In this document: positions 51,655 to 61,529 of the stretch, piece by piece
Layout: each line of letters starts with the position of its first letter
How positions within the stretch are numbered: position 1 is the first letter of the stretch
From: an uncultured Acetatifactor sp.
GTDB lineage: Bacteria > Bacillota > Clostridia > Lachnospirales > Lachnospiraceae
DNA length: 64,000 nucleotides
Direction: 5' to 3'
Assembly: GCA_910585015.1 (NCBI GenBank)
Contig: CAJUCT010000012.1
Span: 26,861-90,860 of the forward strand
Notes under the pieces: model-generated
Told to the model about the DNA's origin: nothing
Seen by the model: the letters and a program-made list of their open reading frames with translations, nothing else
The model's database searches: none
Translations under genes and position numbers: made by a program

Positions 51655-52989
51655 TTATGTTACTTTCAGAAAAATCGTAAGCAGCTTTTCCCGGGTATTA
51701 TCCTCCGGCACTTCCAACACATGATCTAACATTTGCTGCAGTATGGCGCCCAACTCCGGCCCCGGCTTCACTCCGGCGGCAATCAGGTCCTTGCCGCTCA
51801 CAGCCAAATTCTTTAAAGAGATACACTGTCCCCTGGCTACAATGCCGCGGTATTCCCTGTCCCAGGCATCCACTAGTTCCAGCTTCTCCCTGCGTCGGTA
51901 TTCGCTCTGGGCCATGATATCCGCCCGCTTGATAATTAGCAGCTTGGCAAAAATATCCTCGCCGATTCTGTTCATAGCACGGCGCACAATGGCTGGAGTG
52001 GGGGGTACATTGTTTCCATAATCATGAAATTCCACCAGGCGACGGACGGTGATAATCGTGTCATTGTCAAGCTTCAGACGCCGCAGGATCTCCTCCGCCA
52101 TCCTGGCGCTCACCGCAGGATGTCCGTGGAAATGAGTGATGCCCTGGCTGTCTGTCTCCAGCGTCCGGGGTTTTCCGATATCGTGCAGCAGCATGGCCAG
52201 GCGCATATCCTTTACCGCAGGAACGCCCCAAAGACTGTGCAGGATATGTTCTCCCACTGTATAACAGTGATGGGGATGGTTCTGGGGCGTCTCCATACAG
52301 CGGTCCAGTTCCGGCAGGATCACGGCGGTAACACCCATGTCATATGCCTGACACAGATAGTCGGGATGGGGAGAAACCAGAAGTTTTACCAGTTCTACCG
52401 CAATCCGCTCCGCACTTATGGCGGCCAGGCTGGGGGCAAGTTCCCGTATGGCCTGCCGCGTCTCCTCCTCAACGGTATAACCCAGCTGCGCAGAAAATCG
52501 CAGTGCCCGAAGGATACGCAGGGCATCCTCGGTAAAGCGCTCCCCGGCACGGCCCACGCAGCGAATCACGCCCCGCCGGATATCTCCCATACCGTCAAAG
52601 GCGTCCACCAGCCCTGATGTCTCATTGTAGGCCATGGCGTTGATGGTAAAATCCCTGCGCCGCAAGTCCTCCACCAGCCGGGAGGTGAATACTACCTCCT
52701 TGGGATGCCTGTGATCCTCATACTCTCCGTCAATGCGGTAAGTAGTGACCTCGTAGCCTTCCCTGTCCAGCATCACCGTCACCGTCCCGTGGGCAATGCC
52801 CGTGTCCACCGTGCGGCTAAACAGCGCTTTCACCTGCTCCGGCCTGGCGGAGGTGGTGATGTCCCAGTCGCTGGGCTCCCGGCCCAGGATACTGTCCCGG
52901 ATGCAGCCGCCTACCGCGTAGGCTTCAAATCCCGCCTCCGTGATACTGTCTATAATATATTTTACCTTTTCCGGCAGATTTATTACCAT
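51655..52989 (-). CDS. cca: CCA tRNA nucleotidyltransferase
   Basis: 444 residues. Adds CCA to tRNA 3' ends; needed here since the tRNA genes in the window do not encode CCA. N-terminal nucleotidyltransferase motif (GGCIRDSILG, then DWDI) and a central RNA-binding region with the ERIAVELVKLL segment are followed by an HD domain (LLHDIGKPRT). AGGAG precedes the ATG; the upstream HAD gene is 14 bases away. Confidence 0.93.
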   Translation of the reverse strand: MVINLPEKVKYIIDSITEAGFEAYAVGGCIRDSILGREPSDWDITTSARPEQVKALFSRTVDTGIAHGTVTVMLDREGYEVTTYRIDGEYEDHRHPKEVVFTSRLVEDLRRRDFTINAMAYNETSGLVDAFDGMGDIRRGVIRCVGRAGERFTEDALRILRALRFSAQLGYTVEEETRQAIRELAPSLAAISAERIAVELVKLLVSPHPDYLCQAYDMGVTAVILPELDRCMETPQNHPHHCYTVGEHILHSLWGVPAVKDMRLAMLLHDIGKPRTLETDSQGITHFHGHPAVSARMAEEILRRLKLDNDTIITVRRLVEFHDYGNNVPPTPAIVRRAMNRIGEDIFAKLLIIKRADIMAQSEYRRREKLELVDAWDREYRGIVARGQCISLKNLAVSGKDLIAAGVKPGPELGAILQQMLDHVLEVPEDNTREKLLTIFLKVT

Positions 52990-53003
52990 ATCGCTCTCCT
53001 GTA

Positions 53004-53810
53004 TTAACTCATAAATTCCCGGATGACAGAAACAATACCGTCCTCATCATTGCTGGCAGTGATATAGTCCGCCGCCTCCTTCACCGCGGGCTGGGCATTG
53101 GCCATGGCCACACCCAGTCCCGCGTAACGGATCATGGAAATGTCGTTGAAACCGTCTCCGCAGCAGATCACATGCTCCCTGTCCACACCTATGACCGGCA
53201 GCATCTGTTCTATGGAACTGGCCTTGTCCACGCCCCGGGGCATGATCTCCACAAAAAAGGGTTCGGATCGGTAGATGCTGGCCATTGAGTCATACTTCTC
53301 CTGAAGCTCCCGCTCATAGACGGCCGCCTGCTCTCCCGGCGCGGTCAGCAGACATTTCTGTATATCGAAGTCCACAAACTCCGGAAAATTCTCCACCACC
53401 CGGATGGGCAGTCCGTTGATTCTGGCCTCCAGCCGCACATATTCATCGGGTTCAAAGGCGGAGATCACCGTGTCCCACAGATAGGTGATCAGTCCCATAT
53501 GGCGCTCTTTGGCATAGCGGTACAGCCCCGGCACCAGACTTAAGGGAAGATTTCTCTGGTAAATCACCTCGCCGGTGCGGCATTCCACGATCCGGGCGCC
53601 GTTGAAGGAGAGCAGATAGCCCCCGTACCGGGCCAGTTCCAGTTCTTCCTCATAGCGGCGCATGCCCGGCGTAGGTCTGCCGGAGGCCAGCATGACCTCG
53701 TGCCCTCTCATCACCGCATCCCAGATGGCCTGCCTGGTGTTGTCCGTGATCTCTTTTTTGGAATTGGTCAGTGTGCCGTCGATGTCCAGCACCAGAACTT
53801 TTTTATCCAT
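53004..53810 (-). CDS. HAD-family (Cof-type) phosphatase
   Basis: 268 residues of the Cof/IIB subfamily of haloacid-dehalogenase hydrolases. Motif I is LDIDGTLTNS with the nucleophilic Asp near residue 9; motif II LASGRPTPG; motif IV GDGFNDISMI. These enzymes dephosphorylate sugar phosphates or FMN-type substrates; the substrate cannot be told from sequence. It likely forms an operon with cca. Confidence 0.9.
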   Translation of the reverse strand: MDKKVLVLDIDGTLTNSKKEITDNTRQAIWDAVMRGHEVMLASGRPTPGMRRYEEELELARYGGYLLSFNGARIVECRTGEVIYQRNLPLSLVPGLYRYAKERHMGLITYLWDTVISAFEPDEYVRLEARINGLPIRVVENFPEFVDFDIQKCLLTAPGEQAAVYERELQEKYDSMASIYRSEPFFVEIMPRGVDKASSIEQMLPVIGVDREHVICCGDGFNDISMIRYAGLGVAMANAQPAVKEAADYITASNDEDGIVSVIREFMS

Positions 53811-53946
53811 ACTTACCTTCCTGCCTTGTAAATCGGTTTCAGCGACAGAAGGGAATGCCTGCTGCCGCTGATCCTATTGTCATCCTGACTTTTTGTTCTG
53901 CCGGGAATCCCTTCCCGCAGGGTCTGTCTTTTATAGCTCTTTTTAC

Positions 53947-55539
53947 TTACCCTACATCTTCTCCGGTGGAAGCCGCCGAATCCTCTGTGGTATCCGCAGA
54001 GGCGTCAGATGAATTTTCCGGAGCGTCCTCCTGACCTTCTGTGCTTTCCTGCTGGTCGGCCGCCTCGGACGCCGCCGCCTCCACCTTCAGGTAGTTCAGG
54101 TTCCCCTTGGGGTCCTCCACCGTTATGGGCTCGCTGATGCGTTCCAGATAATCCAACATGGTCTGGCTAAGCAGCAGATCGTGGATACTCAGCTTCCAGA
54201 TGGGATCATTGGGAGCCACATAGTAAAATACATAGTTGGAACCGTTCTCCTCCGTAAAGGCGGCGGCATCTCCGGCCTGGCGGGCGGTATCACCTAACCA
54301 TGCGTTTATCTCCTCGCTCATGCTGTCCGTGCTCAGACCCTCATACAGACCGCCCTCCACATTGTTTTCGCCATATCGACCGCACAACTCAATGAAGCTT
54401 TCCTCCGTGGCCGGACCGCTCTGCCACTCCGTCAGAATGCTTTGGGCATCGGCGGACATAGTGGCAATGACACGGGCATCCACAGTGGGAGTCTCCACCC
54501 GATATCTCTGGTCAAAGCCCGCTACAAGGTATCGGTGGTTAGCGGAATCCTCCACCACAGTGGTGTCCCCCTTCACTCTGGCCTGGTCAAACAGCCAGTC
54601 GCCGAGAAGGGAATTGACGTAGCTATAGCTCTGAGCCTCATAGAGATCGCCCCCGGCCAGAATTGTGATCTCCGCTGTATCTGCCGTCTTCTTAGCCTCC
54701 TCCATAGCGGCGGCGATCTCCTCTTCTGTGGGCTGGTATGCCACTTCATTGCCATCCGCGTCCAGAGTGGGGGTTCCGTCCGGCGCCGCCGTGGGAAGCT
54801 GTGCCTCCACGATGGTCATATGGTAATCCACCACATCATAATCGTTCTTGTTCTCCTCGTAATAACTGTCAATCTCGGCATCGGAAGGTTCAAATGAATC
54901 CTCCATCTGCTCATAATAGGCGGTGGTCAGGATGCCCTCCCGGATCACTTTCTCCAGACGGGACTCCGTGGCATAGCTGCCGAACATGCTCTTGAGGAAT
55001 TTGTTCAGGGACATACTGTTTTCGGCAGCGCTGCTCCTGAGTTCTTCCATGCTCTGCGCATACTCTTCGTCCGTGTTATAGGTAAATCCCGCCGCCTGGG
55101 CCTCGGCCTTCATAGCCTTGGTGCTTCGGATGTTATCCACGGCCTGCTGTTCAAAGTAATCCCGGAAAGTAAGATCAGTGGAGTACATCTGGCTGTCAAT
55201 ATTGCTGACATCCATTCCCATCATGGACAGGTAATAGCTGTATTGGGCTATATAACTGGTCCTGGCCATAGCATAGTGATAGTCAAATTCCACCTTGGTT
55301 ACTTTCTCACCGCCCACGGTGATATAAGCGCCGTTCACAGCCACATAATTCCGAATGGGGAAGGAAAGCACCAAAGCCGCCACAAGCACCACTATAACGA
55401 TGCCGATTATATTGCTCCACTGTTTCTGGGCTTTGGCCTTTTTCTCCTGTTCCTGATAAGCCTGCATCTTGCGGTCATACTTGGTCATGACCTTTGACTC
55501 CTTTTCGGGAGTTTCCTGTTGCGTGTTCTTTTTGGACAT
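53947..55539 (-). CDS. PrsA/SurA-like peptidyl-prolyl isomerase foldase
   Basis: 530 residues. A charged cytoplasmic start (1 to about 40) precedes one membrane helix (about 43-66); the rest is extracytoplasmic. A SurA-N-like helical region (about 100-220) is followed by a divergent parvulin-type region and an acidic Ser/Glu/Asp tail. It is anchored by a helix, not by lipid as in PrsA. It should help fold exported proteins, which this organism makes in quantity (large xylanases). Confidence 0.78.
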   Translation of the reverse strand: MSKKNTQQETPEKESKVMTKYDRKMQAYQEQEKKAKAQKQWSNIIGIVIVVLVAALVLSFPIRNYVAVNGAYITVGGEKVTKVEFDYHYAMARTSYIAQYSYYLSMMGMDVSNIDSQMYSTDLTFRDYFEQQAVDNIRSTKAMKAEAQAAGFTYNTDEEYAQSMEELRSSAAENSMSLNKFLKSMFGSYATESRLEKVIREGILTTAYYEQMEDSFEPSDAEIDSYYEENKNDYDVVDYHMTIVEAQLPTAAPDGTPTLDADGNEVAYQPTEEEIAAAMEEAKKTADTAEITILAGGDLYEAQSYSYVNSLLGDWLFDQARVKGDTTVVEDSANHRYLVAGFDQRYRVETPTVDARVIATMSADAQSILTEWQSGPATEESFIELCGRYGENNVEGGLYEGLSTDSMSEEINAWLGDTARQAGDAAAFTEENGSNYVFYYVAPNDPIWKLSIHDLLLSQTMLDYLERISEPITVEDPKGNLNYLKVEAAASEAADQQESTEGQEDAPENSSDASADTTEDSAASTGEDVG

Positions 55540-55572
55540 TTCTATTTTCCTCTCTGATTCCGGTTCAATATT

Positions 55573-57243
55573 TTATAATGATGCCTCCAGGCTCTCTACC
55601 AGGCGCTGAATGCAGCCATCCTCGAAGGGATTTTCCAACCCTACGGCAGGAATCATCCTGGTATAGAAATCGCTGGCGGACAGCTTGCAGAGCTTCAAAT
55701 AGGAAGCCCATGCCTCCTCAAAATTCTTGTCCTTCCAGATCTTGTATTGCAAAGCGCAGGTCTGCGCTAAGCAGTAGTCAATATAGTACAGCGGCGCATT
55801 ATAGATGTGCAGCTGCTGCTGCCAATAAGCGCCTTTTCCGAAGAAAGGATTATCCTCATAGTCCATGTGGGGTCTGTACTCCGCCTCCAGCTGGAGCCAT
55901 GCCGTATGGCGCTGGGCCGGGGTCATATCCGGGTTCTCGTACACGATGTGCTGGAACTCGTCCACCATACAGCCATAGGGGATAAAGATGGCGGAGTCCT
56001 CCAAGTGCATGTCAATATAGTCCTGTTTCCTGTCGCCGAAAAACAGATCCATCCATTTCTCCGTGAGAAACTCCATGGACATGGAGTGGATCTCCGCCGT
56101 CTCCATGCCGATATCCGCATGTTCACGGATGGGATCCTGTCCGGACAGATAGCCCTGGAATGCATGTCCGCACTCATGGGTAATCACTTTCAAATCACCA
56201 CTGGTGCCGTTGAAATTGGCAAAGATAAAGGGAGAGTGGTAATCCGGCATATAAGTCATATAGCCGCCGGCCCGCTTATTCTTGCGGCCCAGCACGTCAA
56301 ACAGCTGGTTATCCATCATGAAATCAAAAAACTCACCTGTCTCCGGGGACAGTTCCCGGTACATCTTCTGGCCTGCCGACAGGATTTCCTCCGGGGTGCC
56401 TGCAGGGGAAGGATTGCCCTGGGGAAAAGACATATCCATATCAATATAGCTCAGCTTCTCCAGGCCCAGGCGTTTTCTGCGGCGCTCATGCAGCTTCTCC
56501 GCAAAGGGTACAAAGTACTGCTTGATCTGTCTGCGGAAACTCTCCACTTCCTTCTGCCCATAGCAGTTGCGGCCCATGCGGTAATAGCCCAGTTCCAGAT
56601 AATTCTCATAGCCCATGGCTCTGGCCTGGGCAGTACGGTTCTTTACCAGCTTATCATAGATCTCGTCCAGCTTCTGGGCATTTTGCAGATAGAACTCCGT
56701 TTTTTTCTGCCACGCCTGTCTGCGGACCTCCCGATCCGGACTCACCAGATAGGGACGCAGCAGAGACAGATTCAGTTCTTTTCCGTCAAACTGGATCTTG
56801 GCGCTGGCAATCAGCTGGTCGTACTCCGTGGTCAGCGCATTTTCCTCCTGGGACAGGGTGATCACTCTCTCGTCAAAGGCTTTCATGGCCACTTCCATGT
56901 TTTTGAAAGCCACGGGGCCTATCTTGCTCTCCAGGTAATCCCTATAGGGGGATTCATAGAGCTTCTGCATGTATTCCAGCACCTGGTTCTGGAATATGGG
57001 CTCCATCTCATCGTAGTATTTGCGCTCTTTTTCATAAAATTCATCCACCGTGTTGATATCATGACGGATATGGCCGATAGTCATCAGGGTATTCACATGG
57101 TCCGTCAGCGCATAGTACCGCTGGTGTACGGCAAATTGCTCCTCACCGCTCTTTGCCTCCTCCAGTTCCCGAATCAGACCGGAAAGCTCTTCTCCCACTT
57201 TTTCAAAGTCTACTCGCTCATAGGGCATATCACTGAATTTCAT
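55573..57243 (-). CDS. M3-family oligoendopeptidase (PepF-like)
   Basis: 556 residues, cytoplasmic. Zinc site HECGHAFQG near residue 355 (HExxH) and a downstream GMETAEIHSMSMEF helix supplying the third ligand. Cleaves short peptides. AGAGGAG precedes the ATG. The promoter region upstream contains the MITE-like repeat. Confidence 0.92.
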   Translation of the reverse strand: MKFSDMPYERVDFEKVGEELSGLIRELEEAKSGEEQFAVHQRYYALTDHVNTLMTIGHIRHDINTVDEFYEKERKYYDEMEPIFQNQVLEYMQKLYESPYRDYLESKIGPVAFKNMEVAMKAFDERVITLSQEENALTTEYDQLIASAKIQFDGKELNLSLLRPYLVSPDREVRRQAWQKKTEFYLQNAQKLDEIYDKLVKNRTAQARAMGYENYLELGYYRMGRNCYGQKEVESFRRQIKQYFVPFAEKLHERRRKRLGLEKLSYIDMDMSFPQGNPSPAGTPEEILSAGQKMYRELSPETGEFFDFMMDNQLFDVLGRKNKRAGGYMTYMPDYHSPFIFANFNGTSGDLKVITHECGHAFQGYLSGQDPIREHADIGMETAEIHSMSMEFLTEKWMDLFFGDRKQDYIDMHLEDSAIFIPYGCMVDEFQHIVYENPDMTPAQRHTAWLQLEAEYRPHMDYEDNPFFGKGAYWQQQLHIYNAPLYYIDYCLAQTCALQYKIWKDKNFEEAWASYLKLCKLSASDFYTRMIPAVGLENPFEDGCIQRLVESLEASL

Positions 57244-57400
57244 ATGATTTCTCCTCTCATTGCCCGCTGATAGTTATGCAGGCTACTCTAACATAACATC
57301 ATACCTTCTTTTCCGGGAATTGTAAACCTTTTCACAGAATTTTCACCTTTAAATTCTTGCATTTATCCTTTGTTTCCTTATAATTATATTTAAAACTAGG

Positions 57401-57542
57401 TAGGCAATTGCGAAATGTTCTCTGCAAGTGACGTGGATGGGCAATATATACAAAAACGGGCTCCGACGCAGTGGCAAGTCGCCCTTATTTTGTATATATT
57501 GTTCATCCACTGTTACCAGAAAAGGTGTTTCTCAATCGCCTA
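57401..57542. repeat. MITE-like inverted-repeat element, complete copy
   Basis: 142 bp with terminal repeats TAGGCAATTGCGAAA (57401-57415) and TTTCTCAATCGCCTA (57528-57542) and long internal pairing (TGGATG/CATCCA; CAATATATACAAAA and complement), so the whole element can fold into one hairpin. It encodes nothing. A truncated relative lies at 34012. The rest of 57244-57576 shows no gene. Confidence 0.75.
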
Positions 57543-57576
57543 TTAAAACATAAGAAATCGGAAAGGGAGAAAAAAT

Positions 57577-58005
57577 ATGGCTGATAAACCGGAATATTTA
57601 TATCACGGAAGTCAGTACAAGCTGGATATGCTTATACCGCAGCAGGCCGCAGGCGGGCGGGATATTGATTCTATGATGTCAGTCTACGCCGCCGGAACGA
57701 TGGATGAAGTTATACCCTTTGCCCTGCCGATCCGCTGGTATCCGGACAGTCCGGAAGGGAAACGGGCTTTCGAATGTCACGACGGAAAGGTTCTGTTGAA
57801 GTATGGCTCCCTGGACCCTGGCGGCGTAGGATATGTATATAAGGTCAAGGCAGACTCCTTTGAGAAAATAGATGAATGGCAGTGGGCATCAAGAGACAGT
57901 TGTACACCTGTCGAGGTGTTTGAGATTAAAGTGGCGGATTATCTTGACCGGGTGCAGTTTTCAGAGGAGGCGGAGAAAATCCGGCAACACTTATTTGGCG
58001 TCTGA
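57577..58005 (+). CDS. Hypothetical protein with YHGS motif
   Basis: 142 residues, soluble, function unknown. It starts MADKPEYLYHGSQYKLD; YHGS followed by a region with YAAGTMDEVIPFALP is reminiscent of small proteins with an ADP-ribosyltransferase-like fold, but no catalytic set is certain. AAAGGGAG precedes the ATG. It stands alone on the plus strand, next to the MITE-like element, and has its own terminator. Confidence 0.6.
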   Translation: MADKPEYLYHGSQYKLDMLIPQQAAGGRDIDSMMSVYAAGTMDEVIPFALPIRWYPDSPEGKRAFECHDGKVLLKYGSLDPGGVGYVYKVKADSFEKIDEWQWASRDSCTPVEVFEIKVADYLDRVQFSEEAEKIRQHLFGV

Positions 58006-58054
58006 CCGATTAACAGTTATCACACAGGCATATCATGTGGTATATAAAAGACTA

Positions 58055-58086
58055 AAGAGGGGGGCGCATAAATGCGCCCCCCTCTT
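58055..58086. terminator. Bidirectional terminator
   Basis: A perfect 15-bp stem (AAGAGGGGGGCGCAT and complement) on a 2-base loop, so about 13 bp are usable. It lies between the converging genes ending at 58005 (+) and 58207 (-). T-runs are short on both sides. Confidence 0.7.
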
Positions 58087-58206
58087 CACTGCTCATCTCT
58101 TCAGAAATCCTGGCAATGGGCATTTTGTGTCTTGTTGCTGGCAACTATTACACTCATCTGCAGGCGTTGTCAAGATGCAATTATCTGTTATTTATTGTTA
58201 CATCAT

Positions 58207-60540
58207 TTAGCAGTTCACCACCATATGGGCCGCTTTGGGTATAACCACCGTGTCATTGCCTTCTATGCGGATGTCCGCGCCGTCGGCGGATACGGCCTGC
58301 ACGTTCACCAGGCGTACCGTATAGGGTTTTTCGGCGGTTACATCCAGAGTGACAGCCCCGGCATGACGGGATGCCTTGAGGGTCAGCGCCGCCTGATTGT
58401 CCATGCCGTATACCGTCCGCTCGGCGCTGGTTCCGTTGTGAAGTTCATAGATCCGCAGTTCTACGCCGTCGGCGTAATCGTAATCCGGCCTGTCGTCTCT
58501 GGCGCCCAGGGCGATGATGGAGCACTCTTTGACCATCATGGGCAGGCTCAGGTAATCGTACTTTTGGCTGTACCATTTGCCTCCCTCCTGCACCTGGCCG
58601 GTGAGGAAGTCTGTCCATGTACCTTCGGGCAGATAGTATTCGCCGATGCCCTCCTCGTTGAAGATGGGCGCCACCAGCAGACTGTCACCCAACATGTACT
58701 GCTTGTCCAAGTAGCTGCAGTTTTTGTCGGCGGTATACTCCAGCACCATGCTGCGCATAGTGGGAATGCCGGTGCGGCTGGTATAGATGGAGGTCTCATA
58801 CAGGTAGGGCATCAGACGGGCTTTCTGTCTGGTAAAGAACCGGCACACATCCACTGCCTCCTCGTCATAGACCCAGGGCACTCTATAGGAGGTGCTTCCG
58901 TGGAGTCGGCTGTGGGAGGACAGCAGGCCGAATGCCACCCATCTCTTATACACATCCGGCGTGGAGGTATGCTCAAAGCCGCCGATATCGTGGGCCCAGA
59001 AGCCGAAACCGCTCATCAAAAGGCTTAAGCCCCCCCGCAGACTCTCCTCCATGGACTCATAGTCGGACCAGCAGTCGCCGCCCCAGTGTACCGGGAATTT
59101 CTGGCCGCCCACGGTGGCGGAACGGGCAAACAGCACCGCCTCACCCTTGCCCCGCTTTCTCTCCAGCAGTTCATACACACATTTATTGTACAGGTAAGTA
59201 TAGTAATTGTGCATCTTTTTGGGATCGGAACCGTCAAAATACACGGCCTCGGCGGGAATCCTCTCCCCGAAATCCGTCTTGAAGCAGTCCACGCCCATAT
59301 CCAGCAGCGCCTCCAGCTTGTCCTGGAACCATTTCCACGCCTCCGGGTTGGTGAAATCCACAATAGCCATGCCCGGCTGCCACATATCCCACTGATAGAC
59401 CTGGCCGTTAGGACGCCTGATAAAATATCCCTTCTCCATGCCCTCTTTGAACAGGTAGGACTCCTGCCCGATGTAGGAGTTGATCCACACGCAGATATTC
59501 AGGCCCTTATCCTTGATGCGACGCAGCATACCTTCCGGATCCGGGAAAACTCTCTCATCCCACAGAAAATCCGACCAGTGAAATTCCTTCATCCAGCAGC
59601 AGTCAAAATGGAAGGTGCGCAGAGGAATGCCGCGATCCAGCATACCGTCGATAAAACTCATGACCGTCTTCTCGTCATAGCTGGTGGTAAAGGAGGTGGA
59701 CAGCCACAGTCCAAAAGTCCAGGGAGCGGGCAGGGAAGGCTTGCCCGTGATATCCGTATAGGCCGTCAGTACATCCTTCATGGTGGGGCCGTCAAACAGC
59801 ATATAGTCCAGATAGCCGCCCTCCACGGAAAACTCCGCACGGGTCACCATCTCCGTGCCCAGTTCCATGGACACATTCTCCGGATGGTTGATCAGAACAC
59901 CGTATCCCTTGTTAGAGATATAGAAGGGAATGTTTTTATAAGCCTGCTCCGTGCTGGTGCCGCCGTCCGCGTTCCAGATGTCGATGCTCTGGCCGTTTTT
60001 GACAAAGGGAGTGAAGTGCTCCCCGGTGCCATAGAGCAGCTCCCCCACGCCCAGGGACAGCTGTTGGCGCATATAGGTATCCGCATTATCCCCATGGTCG
60101 TAATACTCGCCCTTCCAGTCGGTCTTCATAAGAGCCAGATCCCTGCCGGTGCTGCGGGTCAACAGCTTCCCGTCCCTCTTGTAGGTCATGCCCCAGGGCT
60201 TTTTTGTGATCTCCAGAGACAGACTGCCGCTCTTAATCGTGATAAGTTCCTCTGTCTCGGTCACATCCAGCGGGCATTCCTGCAAGTTAAGCTCAAAAGC
60301 GGGCTCGCATACCACTGCTCCCAGATGGTGATAGGTCTGTACCCGCAGCACGTTCACCCTGGGCGAAGTGATTTTCACCGTCAAATTGATTCCGCCAAGA
60401 GTCGCCCCCTTGCTGTTAATATGACCGGTGGGCGCGCAGATGCTCACCTCTTTGTCCGTCACCTTGGTAAAATAGGCTTCCGTGGGCGCAAAACACCCGC
60501 AGCCCTCCTTCTGTAGCCAACATCCATTGCTGAATTTCAT
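58207..60540 (-). CDS. GH31 alpha-xylosidase
   Basis: 777 residues, no signal peptide, so cytoplasmic. The catalytic motif KTDFGERIP (Asp nucleophile near 424) is the form seen in YicI-type alpha-xylosidases; the acid/base is the Asp in GGDCWSDYESM near 490. It removes alpha-xylosyl residues from xyloglucan or isoprimeverose-type oligosaccharides. Start at MKFSNGCW with GGAGG upstream; the longer frame has no site. It complements the three xylanases in hemicellulose use, though it lacks their promoter element. Confidence 0.9.
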   Translation of the reverse strand: MKFSNGCWLQKEGCGCFAPTEAYFTKVTDKEVSICAPTGHINSKGATLGGINLTVKITSPRVNVLRVQTYHHLGAVVCEPAFELNLQECPLDVTETEELITIKSGSLSLEITKKPWGMTYKRDGKLLTRSTGRDLALMKTDWKGEYYDHGDNADTYMRQQLSLGVGELLYGTGEHFTPFVKNGQSIDIWNADGGTSTEQAYKNIPFYISNKGYGVLINHPENVSMELGTEMVTRAEFSVEGGYLDYMLFDGPTMKDVLTAYTDITGKPSLPAPWTFGLWLSTSFTTSYDEKTVMSFIDGMLDRGIPLRTFHFDCCWMKEFHWSDFLWDERVFPDPEGMLRRIKDKGLNICVWINSYIGQESYLFKEGMEKGYFIRRPNGQVYQWDMWQPGMAIVDFTNPEAWKWFQDKLEALLDMGVDCFKTDFGERIPAEAVYFDGSDPKKMHNYYTYLYNKCVYELLERKRGKGEAVLFARSATVGGQKFPVHWGGDCWSDYESMEESLRGGLSLLMSGFGFWAHDIGGFEHTSTPDVYKRWVAFGLLSSHSRLHGSTSYRVPWVYDEEAVDVCRFFTRQKARLMPYLYETSIYTSRTGIPTMRSMVLEYTADKNCSYLDKQYMLGDSLLVAPIFNEEGIGEYYLPEGTWTDFLTGQVQEGGKWYSQKYDYLSLPMMVKECSIIALGARDDRPDYDYADGVELRIYELHNGTSAERTVYGMDNQAALTLKASRHAGAVTLDVTAEKPYTVRLVNVQAVSADGADIRIEGNDTVVIPKAAHMVVNC

Positions 60541-60746
60541 TGCATGTCCTCCATTTTTTTCTATTTGCCCCTTGCAGCAAACCGTCGGGCATTTTTTATA
60601 TCTTAGCAAAAAGGGCGGAAATAGTAAATAGTGTACGGCCTTCATTTACATTGTTTTGTTCCATATTTTAATTGCTGCGCTGTCGTCGCCCGCAAGCCGC
60701 TGCATTTACTTTCCAACGCGGTGTTGGCCGCTCGGCTGTATAAAGT

Positions 60747-61508
60747 TTACCATCCCAGTTCCAATAGCCAGTTATTTAATAATCTCTCCCTATCCTTCTC
60801 TTTTATCTCTATGTCTTTAGGACTTATGTACTCGCCCTTAATGTTACCGTCTACAATATACAACACTCTGGAACACCTTGCGGCTACCTTTGCGTCATGG
60901 GTTACCATCATAATCGTTGTTCCTTCTTCATTTAACTTTACCAGTTCCTCCATCACCCCATTCGACGCAGTTCTGTTCAAAGCTCCCGTGGGTTCATCCG
61001 CAAATAAAACCTTGGGCATATTAATCATACTTCTACAGATGCAGGCTCTCTGAAGCTGCCCTCCCGAGACTTCATTGATGTCGTTATCGGCAATGTCAAT
61101 AATACCTAGCTTACGCATTAAGTCCTGTCCACGCTGGACCGTTTGCTTACGTGTTTCGGTATTCTTATTAGATTGTACCGCAGGAAGAATAATATTGTCG
61201 AGAACGGTCAGATTTTTAAGCATATACATCTGCTGAAAGATAAAGCCCATTTCATCAAGACGTAAGTTTGCAAGCTCCTTTTCACCCATTTTGGCAATGT
61301 TCTTTCCACAGAATTTCGCTTCGCCTGCGGTAATGGAATCCATGCCTGAAACGGCATACAGGAGAGTTGATTTACCCGAGCCTGACGGACCCATAACGGC
61401 TACCATTTCGCCTTCAGAAACGGTAAAGTTTACATTTTTTAAAATGTTGTTCTGGCGTTTGTTTACGATATATGTTTTGCAGAGGTCTTTTACTTCTAAG
61501 ATATTCAT
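60747..61508 (-). CDS. ABC transporter ATP-binding protein (MacB/LolD type)
   Basis: 253 residues with Walker A GPSGSGKST, Q-loop, signature SGGQLQRA and Walker B VLFADEPTGAL. This subclass pairs with FtsX-like permeases for antimicrobial-peptide resistance or lipid/peptide export. AAAGGAAAC precedes the ATG. It follows the permease gene by 21 bases. Confidence 0.92.
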   Translation of the reverse strand: MNILEVKDLCKTYIVNKRQNNILKNVNFTVSEGEMVAVMGPSGSGKSTLLYAVSGMDSITAGEAKFCGKNIAKMGEKELANLRLDEMGFIFQQMYMLKNLTVLDNIILPAVQSNKNTETRKQTVQRGQDLMRKLGIIDIADNDINEVSGGQLQRACICRSMINMPKVLFADEPTGALNRTASNGVMEELVKLNEEGTTIMMVTHDAKVAARCSRVLYIVDGNIKGEYISPKDIEIKEKDRERLLNNWLLELGW

Positions 61509-61529
61509 AATAGTTTCCTTTCTTATTTC

